From Pelotomaculum sp. (GTDB taxonomy: Bacteria; Bacillota; Desulfotomaculia; Desulfotomaculales; Pelotomaculaceae), in NCBI GenBank assembly GCA_003489345.1, contig DNIT01000119.1, positions 3,735-11,747 on the forward strand: a stretch of 8,013 nt of DNA, given 5' to 3'. The notes beneath the pieces are model-generated. The model was not told the origin of the DNA. It saw nothing but the letters and a program-made list of their open reading frames with translations, and ran no database searches. A program made the translations under genes and the position numbers. Of the stretch, positions 1 to 6,536 are shown in pieces (positions within the stretch are counted from its first letter, which is position 1; each line of letters begins with the position of its first letter).

Positions 1-1061
1 TCAAGGATCCTTGATGTCGAGTCGAGCGGATCCACTGCCGGATAAATGCCGAGCTCGGAAATTTGGCGGGAAAGAACAACTGTGCCGTCCAGGTGGGCAA
101 ACGTGGTTGCCGGGGCCGGGTCGGTCAGGTCGTCGGCTGGCACGTAAACGGCCTGCACCGAGGTAACCGAACCCTTCTGAGTCGATGTAATCCGCTCCTG
201 CATCTGGCCCATTTCGGTGGCCAGGGTCGGCTGGTAACCCACGGCGGAAGGCATCCGGCCTAATAGCGCCGAGACCTCGGAGCCGGCCTGGGTAAAACGG
301 AAGATGTTGTCAATAAAGATCAGCGTATCGGCGCCCTCCGCATCACGGAAGTACTCTGCCAGGCACAGGCCGGTCAGAGCCACCCGGAGACGGGCGCCCG
401 GCGGCTCGTTCATCTGGCCGAACACCATCGTGGTTTTGTCCAGAACGCCGGATTCAGTCATTTCATTGTAAAGGTCGTTCCCTTCACGGGTACGCTCACC
501 CACGCCGGCAAACACCGAGATACCGCCGTGTTGTTTGGCAATATTATTAATTAACTCCTGAACAATAACGGTCTTGCCTACGCCGGCGCCGCCAAACAGT
601 CCAATCTTACCGCCCTTTAAGAAGGGGACCAGCAAGTCAATCACCTTGATACCGGTTTCAAGCTGCTCCACCTTGGTTGACTGCTCCACCAGAGGAGGCG
701 CCGGACGGTGGATAGGATATGCCATGTCACTGTTTATGGGGCCCTTCCCATCGATAGGTTCACCCAGAACATCGACAAGCCGGCCCAAAGTGGCCCTGCC
801 TACCGGAACTGTAATAGGCTCGCCTGTATCTACAGCTTCCATGCCCCGTACCAAACCGTCGGTGGCGGACATGGCCACGGTGCGGACAGTATTGTTACCC
901 AGGTGCGAGGCTACTTCCAGGGTAAGGTCTATCTTCCTGCCAAACATGTCTTCCTTGTCGCTCTTAACTTTGATGGCATTATAAATTGCAGGCACTTCCC
1001 CAGGTGGAAATTGAATGTCCACCACAACGCCGATAACCTGCACAATTTTACCAACGTTCAT
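1..1061 (-). CDS. atpD: F1Fo ATP synthase beta subunit (partial, 3' end outside window)
   Basis: Catalytic subunit of the F1 head; binds ADP and phosphate and releases ATP as gamma rotates. Translating the minus strand from ATG at 1061 gives 353 codons with no stop before the window edge; the family is usually about 465-475 residues, so roughly the last quarter is missing. The Walker A loop GGAGVGKT is at residues 157-164, followed by the GERTREGNDLY segment (188-198) with the catalytic glutamate, the Walker B region LIFIDNIFRFTQAGSEVSALLG, and PSAVGYQPTLATEMG. The visible end reads YPAVDPLDSTSRILD, a universal beta motif. An AAGGAGGT ribosome binding site at 1073-1080 supports the start. It follows atpG after a 129-bp spacer. 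The DELSEED region and atpC would lie beyond the left edge. The gene is read through the edge in frame and looks intact, so this is cropping rather than decay. Confidence 0.98.
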   Translation of the reverse strand, partial: MNVGKIVQVIGVVVDIQFPPGEVPAIYNAIKVKSDKEDMFGRKIDLTLEVASHLGNNTVRTVAMSATDGLVRGMEAVDTGEPITVPVGRATLGRLVDVLGEPIDGKGPINSDMAYPIHRPAPPLVEQSTKVEQLETGIKVIDLLVPFLKGGKIGLFGGAGVGKTVIVQELINNIAKQHGGISVFAGVGERTREGNDLYNEMTESGVLDKTTMVFGQMNEPPGARLRVALTGLCLAEYFRDAEGADTLIFIDNIFRFTQAGSEVSALLGRMPSAVGYQPTLATEMGQMQERITSTQKGSVTSVQAVYVPADDLTDPAPATTFAHLDGTVVLSRQISELGIYPAVDPLDSTSRIL

Positions 1062-1149
1062 TCGCTTCTCTTACCTCCTTCACAACAACTTAAGCCGGGA
1101 TCCAAATTTACAGGGATTAACATTCTAATCGAATAAATCAACTTATGCC

Positions 1150-1195
1150 TGCGCAATCATTATGAATCCTGTAATTTCGCAACAATCCTGTTATT
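1150..1195. repeat. Short imperfect direct repeat across the atpG stop
   Basis: On the plus strand, AATCCTGTAATT (1165-1176) recurs as AATCCTGTTATT (1184-1195) with one mismatch. Each copy is preceded by CGCAA (1152-1156 and 1179-1183). The second copy includes the complement of the atpG stop codon. It looks like a small local duplication in the atpG-atpD spacer. Confidence 0.45.
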
Positions 1196-2054
1196 CCAAA
1201 GCTGCAACTCCACCGACGATTTCAGAAATTTCCTTGGTGATCTGCGCCTGGCGAGCACGGTTCATGGACAGCGTAAGGCTGTCGATCATTTCCGACGCGC
1301 TCTTGGTGGCGTTCTCCATAGCTGTCATTTGAGCGCTGTAAAAACCGGCCCTATTCTCTAAAAGCCCCTGGTAAATGGCGTTCTCAATATATTTGGGCAA
1401 CAGCTCGGCCAGTACCGCTTCAGGCGAGGGTTCAAAAATATATGAGACTTTCTTGGCTTCGTCGGTCCCCTCCGCCTCTGCCGGCGGCTCAGCGGGCAAC
1501 AACTTGACGACAAGCGGTTTTTGTACCAGCACATTGACAAATTGGCTGTAAATCAGGTACACCACGTCATATTCCTGATTCGAGTATTTTTCGATTACAT
1601 AGGAGGCAATTTCTCTGACCGTACCGTACTGGACGTTGTCACCTAAACCCACATACTGCTTTGCAATATGGTAACCACGGCGAAGGAAGAAGTCGCGGCC
1701 TTTCCGTCCGATGGGAACCAGGCTCAGTTCAGCACCGGAAGCCTTGATTTCCTGGGTTGCGTGCTTAATGATATTGCTGTTAAAACCGCCGCAAAGCCCC
1801 CGGTCAGCCGTTATGATGATATAAGCCGCTTTCTTCTGCTCGCGCACCTCCAACAGTGGGTTGTTAACACCGGCGGAGGCCACGGCTACCCGGCCAAGGA
1901 CACTCTTAATCCGCTTGGCATACGGTCTGGCAAGTGTCACAGCGTCCTGCGCCTTGCGCATTTTTGCAGCTGAAACGGCTTTCATGGCCTTGGTAATCTG
2001 CTGCATGTTTTGGGTGCTTTTAATACGACGCCTGAGATCCCGCAAATTTGGCAT
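1191..2054 (-). CDS. atpG: F1Fo ATP synthase gamma subunit
   Basis: Central rotor shaft that couples c-ring rotation to conformational change in alpha3beta3. It has 287 residues, normal for the family. The N-terminal helix contains LRDLRRRIKSTQNMQQITKA (residues 4-23). The Rossmann-like domain contains ITADRGLCGGFNSN (81-94). The C-terminal helix contains the conserved MENATKSASEMIDSL (246-260) and RARQAQITKEISEIVGG (266-282). The two terminal helices form the coiled coil that enters the F1 cavity. A small charged insertion at about residues 187-202 (PAEPPAEAEGTDEAKK) lies where the family varies in length. ATG at 2054 is preceded by AAAGGTGGTG (2064-2073) at suitable spacing. It is separated from atpA by 178 bp and from atpD by 129 bp, wide gaps for this operon. 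Confidence 0.98.
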   Translation of the reverse strand: MPNLRDLRRRIKSTQNMQQITKAMKAVSAAKMRKAQDAVTLARPYAKRIKSVLGRVAVASAGVNNPLLEVREQKKAAYIIITADRGLCGGFNSNIIKHATQEIKASGAELSLVPIGRKGRDFFLRRGYHIAKQYVGLGDNVQYGTVREIASYVIEKYSNQEYDVVYLIYSQFVNVLVQKPLVVKLLPAEPPAEAEGTDEAKKVSYIFEPSPEAVLAELLPKYIENAIYQGLLENRAGFYSAQMTAMENATKSASEMIDSLTLSMNRARQAQITKEISEIVGGVAALE

Positions 2055-2232
2055 CTACATTTTCACCACCTTTTACATCCGGTAGTCGGCAGCCGGTCGA
2101 TAAATAAAGGTTTACAAAACCAAAACGCTACCGACCCAGTGGCTCTAAATTTCGGTCGATACTACACCAGATATCGGATTCTAGGGGGAATTCGCAAAGC
2201 CAATCCCTTTTAATCAAACGTCTGATGCCTGA
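2055..2232. other. atpA-atpG spacer with several short inverted repeats
   Basis: This 178-bp non-coding gap has no open frame with a usable start and ribosome binding site, apart from the atpG binding site at its left end. It contains nested complementary segments: ATCCG 2077-2081 with CGGAT 2175-2179, GTAGT 2082-2086 with ACTAC 2161-2165, CGGTAG 2080-2085 with CTACCG 2129-2134, and a tight hairpin GGTTT-ACA-AAACC at 2109-2121. The 9-mer CGGTCGATA also recurs in direct orientation (2095-2103 and 2153-2161). At the atpA end, TAATCA (2211-2216) is mirrored by TGATTA (2230-2235), the latter including the atpA stop codon. No stem is followed by a clear U-run on the transcribed strand, so I do not call a terminator. 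A folded intercistronic RNA or a decayed repeat element are both possible. Confidence 0.4.
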
Positions 2233-3753
2233 TTAAGCTATGCCGCGCGTAGTTTTAAACCCACTCTTGAATTCTTCAATAGTTGCGCGCAGTTCTTTTT
2301 CAACAGATGCAAATTCTCCTGTATTTCTAATGGCTTCAGAAATATTAGGTTTATTGGCCTTGATGAATTTCAAAAATTCAGCTTCGAAGGATTGTACCAT
2401 TTCTACCGGCAGATCGTCTAGATAGCCATTGGCAGCAGCATAAATACTCATGACCTGCTCTTCCACCGGCATAGGCACATACTGACCCTGTTTCAACAGT
2501 TCGGTCATACGCTCGCCGCGGGTCAGCCTGGCCTGGGTGGATTTATCCAGGTCGGAACCGAACTGGGCGAAGGCAGCCAGTTCACGATACTGGGCCAGGT
2601 CAAGGCGAAGGCTGCCGGCCACTTTCTTCATGCCTTTCACCTGCGCGGAGCCTCCCACACGGGATACCGAGATACCAACGTTGATCGCCGGCCGGACACC
2701 TGCATAGAAGAGATCGGGCTCAAGGAAGATCTGTCCGTCGGTAATGGAGATAACGTTTGTCGGAATATAGGCGGAAACGTCACCGGCCTGGGTTTCAATA
2801 ATGGGCAGAGCCGTCATGGAGCCTGCGCCAAGGTCGTCGGACAGCTTGCAGGCACGCTCCAACAGCCGGCTGTGCAGGTTGAAGACATCGCCGGGGTAAG
2901 CCTCACGTCCGGGTGGCCGCCGCAACAGCAGGGACATCTCACGGTAGGCTGTAGCCTGCTTGGACAGGTCGTCATAAACAATCAGGACATGTTTGCCCTG
3001 GGCCATAAACTCTTCGCCAATAGCAGCCCCGGCAAAGGGAGCGATATAGAGCATGGGGGACGGGTCGGAAGCGGTAGCGGATACGATAATGGAATAATCC
3101 ATTGCACCTGTATCCTGCAATTTTTGCATGACGTTGGCTACAGTAGATTGTTTCTGCCCAATAGCCACATATATGCAGATGACGTCCCCGCCTTTTTGGT
3201 TGATGATGGCGTCAACTGCGATGGCGGTCTTGCCGGTCTGGCGGTCACCGAGAATAAGTTCACGCTGGCCGCGGCCGATGGGTATCATGGAATCAATGGC
3301 CTTAATCCCGGTCTGAAGAGGCTGGTGTACGGATTTACGGAATATAACACCGGGGGCGATTTTCTCTACCGGGTTAAACTTGTCGCTGTTAATGGGGCCC
3401 TTGCCGTCCAGCGGCTGGCCCAGGGGATTGACCACACGGCCGATCAGGGCGTCGCCAACAGGCACGGAAATAATCCGGCCGGTGCGCTTGACCGTGTCAC
3501 CCTCCTTAATGTGCTTATAAGGCCCGAGAATAACGCAGCCGATGTTGTCCTGTTCCAGGTTGAGAGCCATCCCCAGCACACCGCCGGGAAATTCCAGCAG
3601 TTCCATGGACATACAGTCCATCAAACCGTATACACGGGCGATACCGTCACCGACATTGATTACGGTACCGACATCCGTCATCTCGATCTGGGCCTGGTAC
3701 TTATCTATCTGCTGCCGGATAATCGAGCTGATTTCTTCAGGTCGCAAATTCAT
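2233..3753 (-). CDS. atpA: F1Fo ATP synthase alpha subunit
   Basis: Non-catalytic nucleotide-binding partner of beta in the F1 hexamer; it contributes the arginine finger to the catalytic site. It has 506 residues, a standard full length. An N-terminal beta-barrel with VGTVINVGDGIARVYGL (residues 28-44) is followed by the Walker A loop GDRQTGKT (169-176), the Walker B strand HVLIVYDD (255-262) and the ATP synthase alpha/beta signature PAINVGISVSRVGG (355-368), with the arginine finger R365. The helical C-terminal domain begins near LAQYRELAAFAQFGSDLD (386-403). The start is ATG at 3753, with an AGGGGTGA binding site about 8 nt upstream (near 3762-3769). It begins only 22 bp after the atpH stop, so the two are probably co-transcribed. 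No residue known to be essential appears changed. Confidence 0.99.
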   Translation of the reverse strand: MNLRPEEISSIIRQQIDKYQAQIEMTDVGTVINVGDGIARVYGLMDCMSMELLEFPGGVLGMALNLEQDNIGCVILGPYKHIKEGDTVKRTGRIISVPVGDALIGRVVNPLGQPLDGKGPINSDKFNPVEKIAPGVIFRKSVHQPLQTGIKAIDSMIPIGRGQRELILGDRQTGKTAIAVDAIINQKGGDVICIYVAIGQKQSTVANVMQKLQDTGAMDYSIIVSATASDPSPMLYIAPFAGAAIGEEFMAQGKHVLIVYDDLSKQATAYREMSLLLRRPPGREAYPGDVFNLHSRLLERACKLSDDLGAGSMTALPIIETQAGDVSAYIPTNVISITDGQIFLEPDLFYAGVRPAINVGISVSRVGGSAQVKGMKKVAGSLRLDLAQYRELAAFAQFGSDLDKSTQARLTRGERMTELLKQGQYVPMPVEEQVMSIYAAANGYLDDLPVEMVQSFEAEFLKFIKANKPNISEAIRNTGEFASVEKELRATIEEFKSGFKTTRGIA

Positions 3754-3775
3754 TCACTGGTTCACCCCTATCTAG

Positions 3776-4336
3776 TTAACTTATTGCCTTCAGGCGCTCT
3801 TTCAGGGAAGCCAATCTGGTTTTCACACTGCCGTCAATAATTTTATCCCCCATACGCACTATAACCCCGCCTATGATAGACGGGTCGACAGCGTAAGAGG
3901 TCTGTACTTTTTTTCCGGTCAGCTTGGCCAGAATGCTGCTCAGTTCGCCCTTTTCCGTATCTTTCAACTCAACCGCCGTGGTTACCCTGGCCTCAATGAT
4001 ACCCCGATTCGTATTGGCCAAAGCCACAAACTCATCGACGATGTCGCTAAAGTACGTCTCCCGCCGGCGATCTACCAACAAGGCAAGAAAGTTACCCGTG
4101 ACTTCAGATATTTTTCCTTGGAAAAGCCGGTCTAATAATTCCTTCTTGGCTGCAGCGGTGATTTGCGGGTGGTAAAGCAGCCTCTGCAGTTCAATGTTGT
4201 CGTCCAGGATGGTCCTGACCGCTTTCAGTTCGGACTCAATCCTGTCGACCATGCTCTTGTACTTCGGTAAGGCCGTTTTCTCAGATGCAATATCATATAA
4301 AGCTTGCGCGTAACGTCCCGCTACAGGGCCCCTCAT
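3776..4336 (-). CDS. atpH: F1Fo ATP synthase delta subunit (OSCP homologue)
   Basis: Caps the F1 head and links it to the b-subunit peripheral stalk, forming part of the stator. It has 186 residues, within the usual 175-190. The N-terminal helical domain begins with VAGRYAQALYDIA (residues 5-17), the typical delta/OSCP opening. The C-terminal signature is IIGGVIVRMGDKIIDGSVKTRL (154-175), of which the IGG-IxxGDxxxDGS-xxRL pattern is diagnostic. ATG at 4336 overlaps the atpF stop TGA in an ATGA arrangement, so translation is probably coupled to atpF. An AGGGGA binding site lies at 4343-4348, inside the end of atpF. Confidence 0.97.
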   Translation of the reverse strand: MRGPVAGRYAQALYDIASEKTALPKYKSMVDRIESELKAVRTILDDNIELQRLLYHPQITAAAKKELLDRLFQGKISEVTGNFLALLVDRRRETYFSDIVDEFVALANTNRGIIEARVTTAVELKDTEKGELSSILAKLTGKKVQTSYAVDPSIIGGVIVRMGDKIIDGSVKTRLASLKERLKAIS

Positions 4337-4818
4337 TGCAGTTCCCCTGCCTCTTTAATAAAGTTATCAATCAAACTGCGCTGGATCTGGTCATCCATAT
4401 TTTTATCGATGATCTTACCGGCAACCAGTACGGACAGGGAAGCAACTTGGTCGCGCAATTCGGCAATCGCCTTTTGCTTTTCACGTTCAATTTCCGCCAG
4501 GGCGGCGTCTTTAATCTTGGCCGCCTCTTTTTTGCTGTTTTCAATGATTTCCAAAGCCTGGTCTTCACCGGCCTTGGTAGCCTTCTGGATAATTTCCTGG
4601 GCCTGCTCGCGGGAGCGGCGCATTTCCGCCTCGTAGCCCGCTTTCAATTGTTCCGCCTGCTGCCTTTCCTGTTCGGCGGCGGCAATATTACTGGCAATAT
4701 GTTCCGACCGGTCGGCCAACAATTTGGCCAGCGGCTTATAAGCAACCAAGCGCAAGAAAATTAATAAAATTATGAAATCAACTATCTGCGCCAGCACTGT
4801 TGCGTTGAACTCTAACAC
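4333..4818 (-). CDS. atpF: F1Fo ATP synthase b subunit, GTG start
   Basis: Membrane-anchored peripheral stalk that holds F1 against rotation. With the start chosen here it has 161 residues, a normal length. Residues about 6-26 form one transmembrane helix (ATVLAQIVDFIILLIFLRLV), followed by the conserved KPLAKLLADRSEHI and a long, highly charged helical stretch rich in A, E, K, Q and R that is the dimeric right-handed coiled coil. An upstream in-frame ATG at 4836 would add six residues (MEGGER). However, those codons are themselves the ribosome binding site AAGGAGGGG (4824-4832), ideally placed for GTG at 4818, and most b subunits begin within a few residues of this point. The stop overlaps the atpH start by four bases. 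Confidence 0.95.
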   Translation of the reverse strand: MLEFNATVLAQIVDFIILLIFLRLVAYKPLAKLLADRSEHIASNIAAAEQERQQAEQLKAGYEAEMRRSREQAQEIIQKATKAGEDQALEIIENSKKEAAKIKDAALAEIEREKQKAIAELRDQVASLSVLVAGKIIDKNMDDQIQRSLIDNFIKEAGELQ

Positions 4819-4823
4819 TCGTT

Positions 4824-4832
4824 CCCCTCCTT
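4824..4832 (-). promoter_or_regulatory. Ribosome binding site that decides the atpF start
   Basis: AAGGAGGGG on the minus strand ends 5 nt before GTG at 4818; its AAGGAGG core is 7 nt away. The ATG at 4836 lies upstream of this site and has no comparable site of its own, so initiation at GTG is strongly favoured. Confidence 0.8.
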
Positions 4833-4854
4833 CCATCTCCCGGTGGACAAAAGG

Positions 4855-4989
4855 AAGGCGATAGCATTTTGGTCGCGGGCTGTAAGTCGTGGGCCGTTGG
4901 TCGTTGATTAAAGATGAAAGATTTCAAAAAAGAAAACATCTTTCCCAACGACTCACTACCAACCACACACGACCATTATGCTATGCCTT
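4855..4989. repeat. Long imperfect inverted repeat (hairpin element) between atpE and atpF
   Basis: Complementary blocks occur in nested order around a centre near 4926. From outside in: AAGGC 4855-4859 with GCCTT 4985-4989; ATAGCAT 4861-4867 with ATGCTAT 4978-4984; GGTCG 4871-4875 with CGACC 4970-4974; GTTGG 4896-4900 with CCAAC 4959-4963; GTCGTTG 4900-4906 with CAACGAC 4946-4952; AAAGATG 4910-4916 with CATCTTT 4937-4943. GTCGTG 4886-4891 can alternatively pair with CACGAC 4968-4973. The arms are built from degenerate GTCGTTG/GTCGTGG-like units. The element fills most of the 193-bp gap and has no credible gene. It resembles a REP- or MITE-like palindromic repeat, but whether it recurs in the genome cannot be seen here. 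Transcribed with the operon, it would fold into an extended stem-loop directly downstream of atpE. Confidence 0.75.
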
Positions 4990-5011
4990 TTTTGCCTTGA
5001 GACATGAATCT

Positions 5012-5245
5012 TTAAGCAGCTTTGCCCAAAAGTATAAATGCGATAACGACCGCAATAATAGGCATAGCTTCGATCAGCGCTACCGAAATAAACATGGTGG
5101 TCATAATGGAACCCTTGGCCTCCGGCTGACGGGCAAGGCCTTGTACGGCGTTACCGGTAACCATACCGTCACCAATACCTGCGCCGAGGGCGGCCAGGCC
5201 AACAGCGATAGCCGCTCCGAGAGCAGCACCAGCTCCTAATTCCAT
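5012..5245 (-). CDS. atpE: F1Fo ATP synthase c subunit (proteolipid)
   Basis: Forms the membrane rotor ring that carries the coupling ion. It has 77 residues and two hydrophobic helices. Helix 1 (about 5-34) carries the ring-packing glycine pattern GxGxGxG (G21, G23, G25, G27). The polar loop is ARQPEAKG (38-45). Helix 2 (about 48-73) contains the ion-carrying glutamate E59 in LIEAMP. E59 is followed by alanine rather than the Ser/Thr common in sodium-binding rings, and the position of the sodium-ligand glutamine in helix 1 is occupied by D26 (GIGDG). Proton coupling is therefore the better inference. ATG at 5245 has a strong AAGGAGGGGA binding site at 5251-5260. Wide spacers lie on both sides, with the palindromic element immediately downstream. 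Confidence 0.98.
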   Translation of the reverse strand: MELGAGAALGAAIAVGLAALGAGIGDGMVTGNAVQGLARQPEAKGSIMTTMFISVALIEAMPIIAVVIAFILLGKAA

Positions 5246-5343
5246 GCATTTCCCCTCCTTTCCAAGATAAATTGAATCAATTGTTAACTAATTATCAGGA
5301 CTACATAATGCAGATCCAAGCTTGCAAATCAATCTTTCAAATT

Positions 5344-6078
5344 CTAATGCTCCTCAGACACAGCCTGGGACACATACACTATACTGAGCATGGCGAAAAT
5401 AAAGGCCTGGATACAACCAATAAAGATGCTAAAAGAAAGCCAGGCTACCGAGGCAATAAAGCCCCCAAAGACGTGGAGCCAACCGCCCAGCATGCCCAAC
5501 AGGACGGCAATTAGGATTTCCCCGGCATATATGTTTCCGTAAAGACGGAAAGTCAGCGTAATGGGCTTGGTTAGGTCTTCAATGATTGTAATGGGAAGGA
5601 AGAATACGAATGGCTTCAAATAGTGTTTAAAGTAACCAAGGCCTTTGTACCGGATCCCGAAGATATAAATCAGGAAAAAGGTACATAGAGCCAAACCAAA
5701 GGTCGTGTTATAGTCGGCTGTCGGGGAACTGAGGGTAGGTACGAGACCAATTAAGTTGGCGAACAAAATAAAAATAAAATAGGTTATTATAATTGGGAGC
5801 AGGACTAAGCCTTTTTTGGGGTCCATATTCTCATTGACCAGACCTCTGATAAACTCCCACACCATCTCCAAAATATTCTGAGCGCCCTTAGGCTTGCGCA
5901 TGTTCATACTGCGAGTTGCCGCAATGGCGAAAAGCGCCACCAGGATCATGGTAATCCAGGTCATGATCAAGGTTTTTGGATTGAAGGATAAAGTCGTGCT
6001 GCCTACCACAAGATCCCATGTGTCGTGCGGCCATCCCCATATGTTTAGTTCGTGTTCAACTTCTTCTATACTCAACAT
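5344..6078 (-). CDS. atpB: F1Fo ATP synthase a subunit
   Basis: Stationary Fo channel protein that conducts ions to and from the c-ring. It has 244 residues with several hydrophobic helices; the clearest are at about 36-55, 91-114, 125-142 and 206-240. The hallmark segment is LTFRLYGNIYAGE (175-187), which contains the essential arginine R178 facing the c-ring glutamate. The last helix contains GCIQAFIFAML (221-231), with the conserved glutamine Q224. The N-terminal amphipathic region before helix 1 is short, as in Gram-positive a subunits. ATG at 6078 follows a purine-rich AAAGGGGGGAG site (6088-6098). It begins 49 bp after atpI, and a 98-bp spacer separates its stop from atpE. Confidence 0.98.
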   Translation of the reverse strand: MLSIEEVEHELNIWGWPHDTWDLVVGSTTLSFNPKTLIMTWITMILVALFAIAATRSMNMRKPKGAQNILEMVWEFIRGLVNENMDPKKGLVLLPIIITYFIFILFANLIGLVPTLSSPTADYNTTFGLALCTFFLIYIFGIRYKGLGYFKHYLKPFVFFLPITIIEDLTKPITLTFRLYGNIYAGEILIAVLLGMLGGWLHVFGGFIASVAWLSFSIFIGCIQAFIFAMLSIVYVSQAVSEEH

Positions 6079-6127
6079 AACTCTTTTCTCCCCCCTTTCC
6101 CTTTTGAATTCTGATGCCTATCGAAAT

Positions 6128-6532
6128 TCAAGGATTTGGCCTCTCCGGCTTTCCGTTGGGTAGGCCCATCAGCATCAACACAGTGCTAAAAGTAAAGACG
6201 CAGGGAGCTACAAAAATACCTGCCGCCGCCGCGTAAATATTAATAGAATCACAACGGCTCACGAAATAAAGTACCGCAATGCTGGTTGAGATGCGCATGG
6301 CGAAACCGGCTTTCATATGGGCGTAAGCCTTGGGCACCACCATACTGACGATGGTGCGAAGCCTTCTACCCAGAAAAAAAGCATTCCACATGCCTGTTGC
6401 AACACCGATACCAAGGCCCAATAAAACCGGATCTTGGGGCCGGATAAGCAAAGCCAGGCAAAAGAACACCAAAAGACAAGCCAATATCCTCAATGTCCTG
6501 GTAAGCTGGCCGTCAAAGTCCCAATCCCGCAT
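6128..6532 (-). CDS. atpI: ATP synthase protein I (AtpI family)
   Basis: Small membrane protein of the ATP synthase operon; homologues assist assembly of the c-ring and have been linked to magnesium supply. It has 134 residues, with four predicted membrane segments at about 14-31, 35-54, 76-93 and 97-122. The GxGxxxGxxNAFFLGRRL pattern (residues 39-58) and the position between atpZ and atpB support the call, though sequence conservation in this family is weak. ATG at 6532 has an AGGGGAGT binding site at 6539-6546 that overlaps the last codons of atpZ. Only 4 bp separate the two genes, so they are probably translated as a pair. Confidence 0.88.
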   Translation of the reverse strand: MRDWDFDGQLTRTLRILACLLVFFCLALLIRPQDPVLLGLGIGVATGMWNAFFLGRRLRTIVSMVVPKAYAHMKAGFAMRISTSIAVLYFVSRCDSINIYAAAAGIFVAPCVFTFSTVLMLMGLPNGKPERPNP

Positions 6533-6536
6533 ATTT

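Noticed and set aside
1..14. Perfect 14-bp palindrome TCAAGGATCCTTGA at the window edge
   Set aside because: It is fully explained by the conserved beta-subunit codons for SRILD; the GGATCC core appears to be coincidental.
574..1136. Two plus-strand open frames opposite the start of atpD
   Set aside because: The minus strand here encodes an unbroken beta subunit with Walker A and other motifs; the plus-strand frames are shadows.
2211..2235. Terminator after atpA from TAATCA/TGATTA
   Set aside because: The stem is only 6 bp and AT-rich, with a 13-nt loop and no U-run after it on the transcribed strand; atpG and atpD continue in the same direction.
2872..3840. 322-codon open frame on the plus strand opposite atpA and the end of atpH
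   Set aside because: It lies antisense to an intact, highly conserved gene, has no recognisable domain, and its openness follows from atpA codon bias.
4285..4764. 159-codon plus-strand open frame opposite atpF
   Set aside because: It is antisense to the b-subunit coiled coil; its composition is the complement of A/E/K/Q-rich codons.
4778..4966. 62-codon minus-strand frame between atpE and atpF
   Set aside because: It runs through the palindrome and into atpF in another frame, and has no family resemblance.
5012..5245. Sodium-dependent c-ring
   Set aside because: The Gln and Ser/Thr ligands expected of Na+ rings are absent (D26, and A60 after E59).
5270..5282. AATTGA-A-TCAATT palindrome in the atpB-atpE spacer
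   Set aside because: It is short and AT-rich, with no promoter context or second copy, so there is too little to call an operator.
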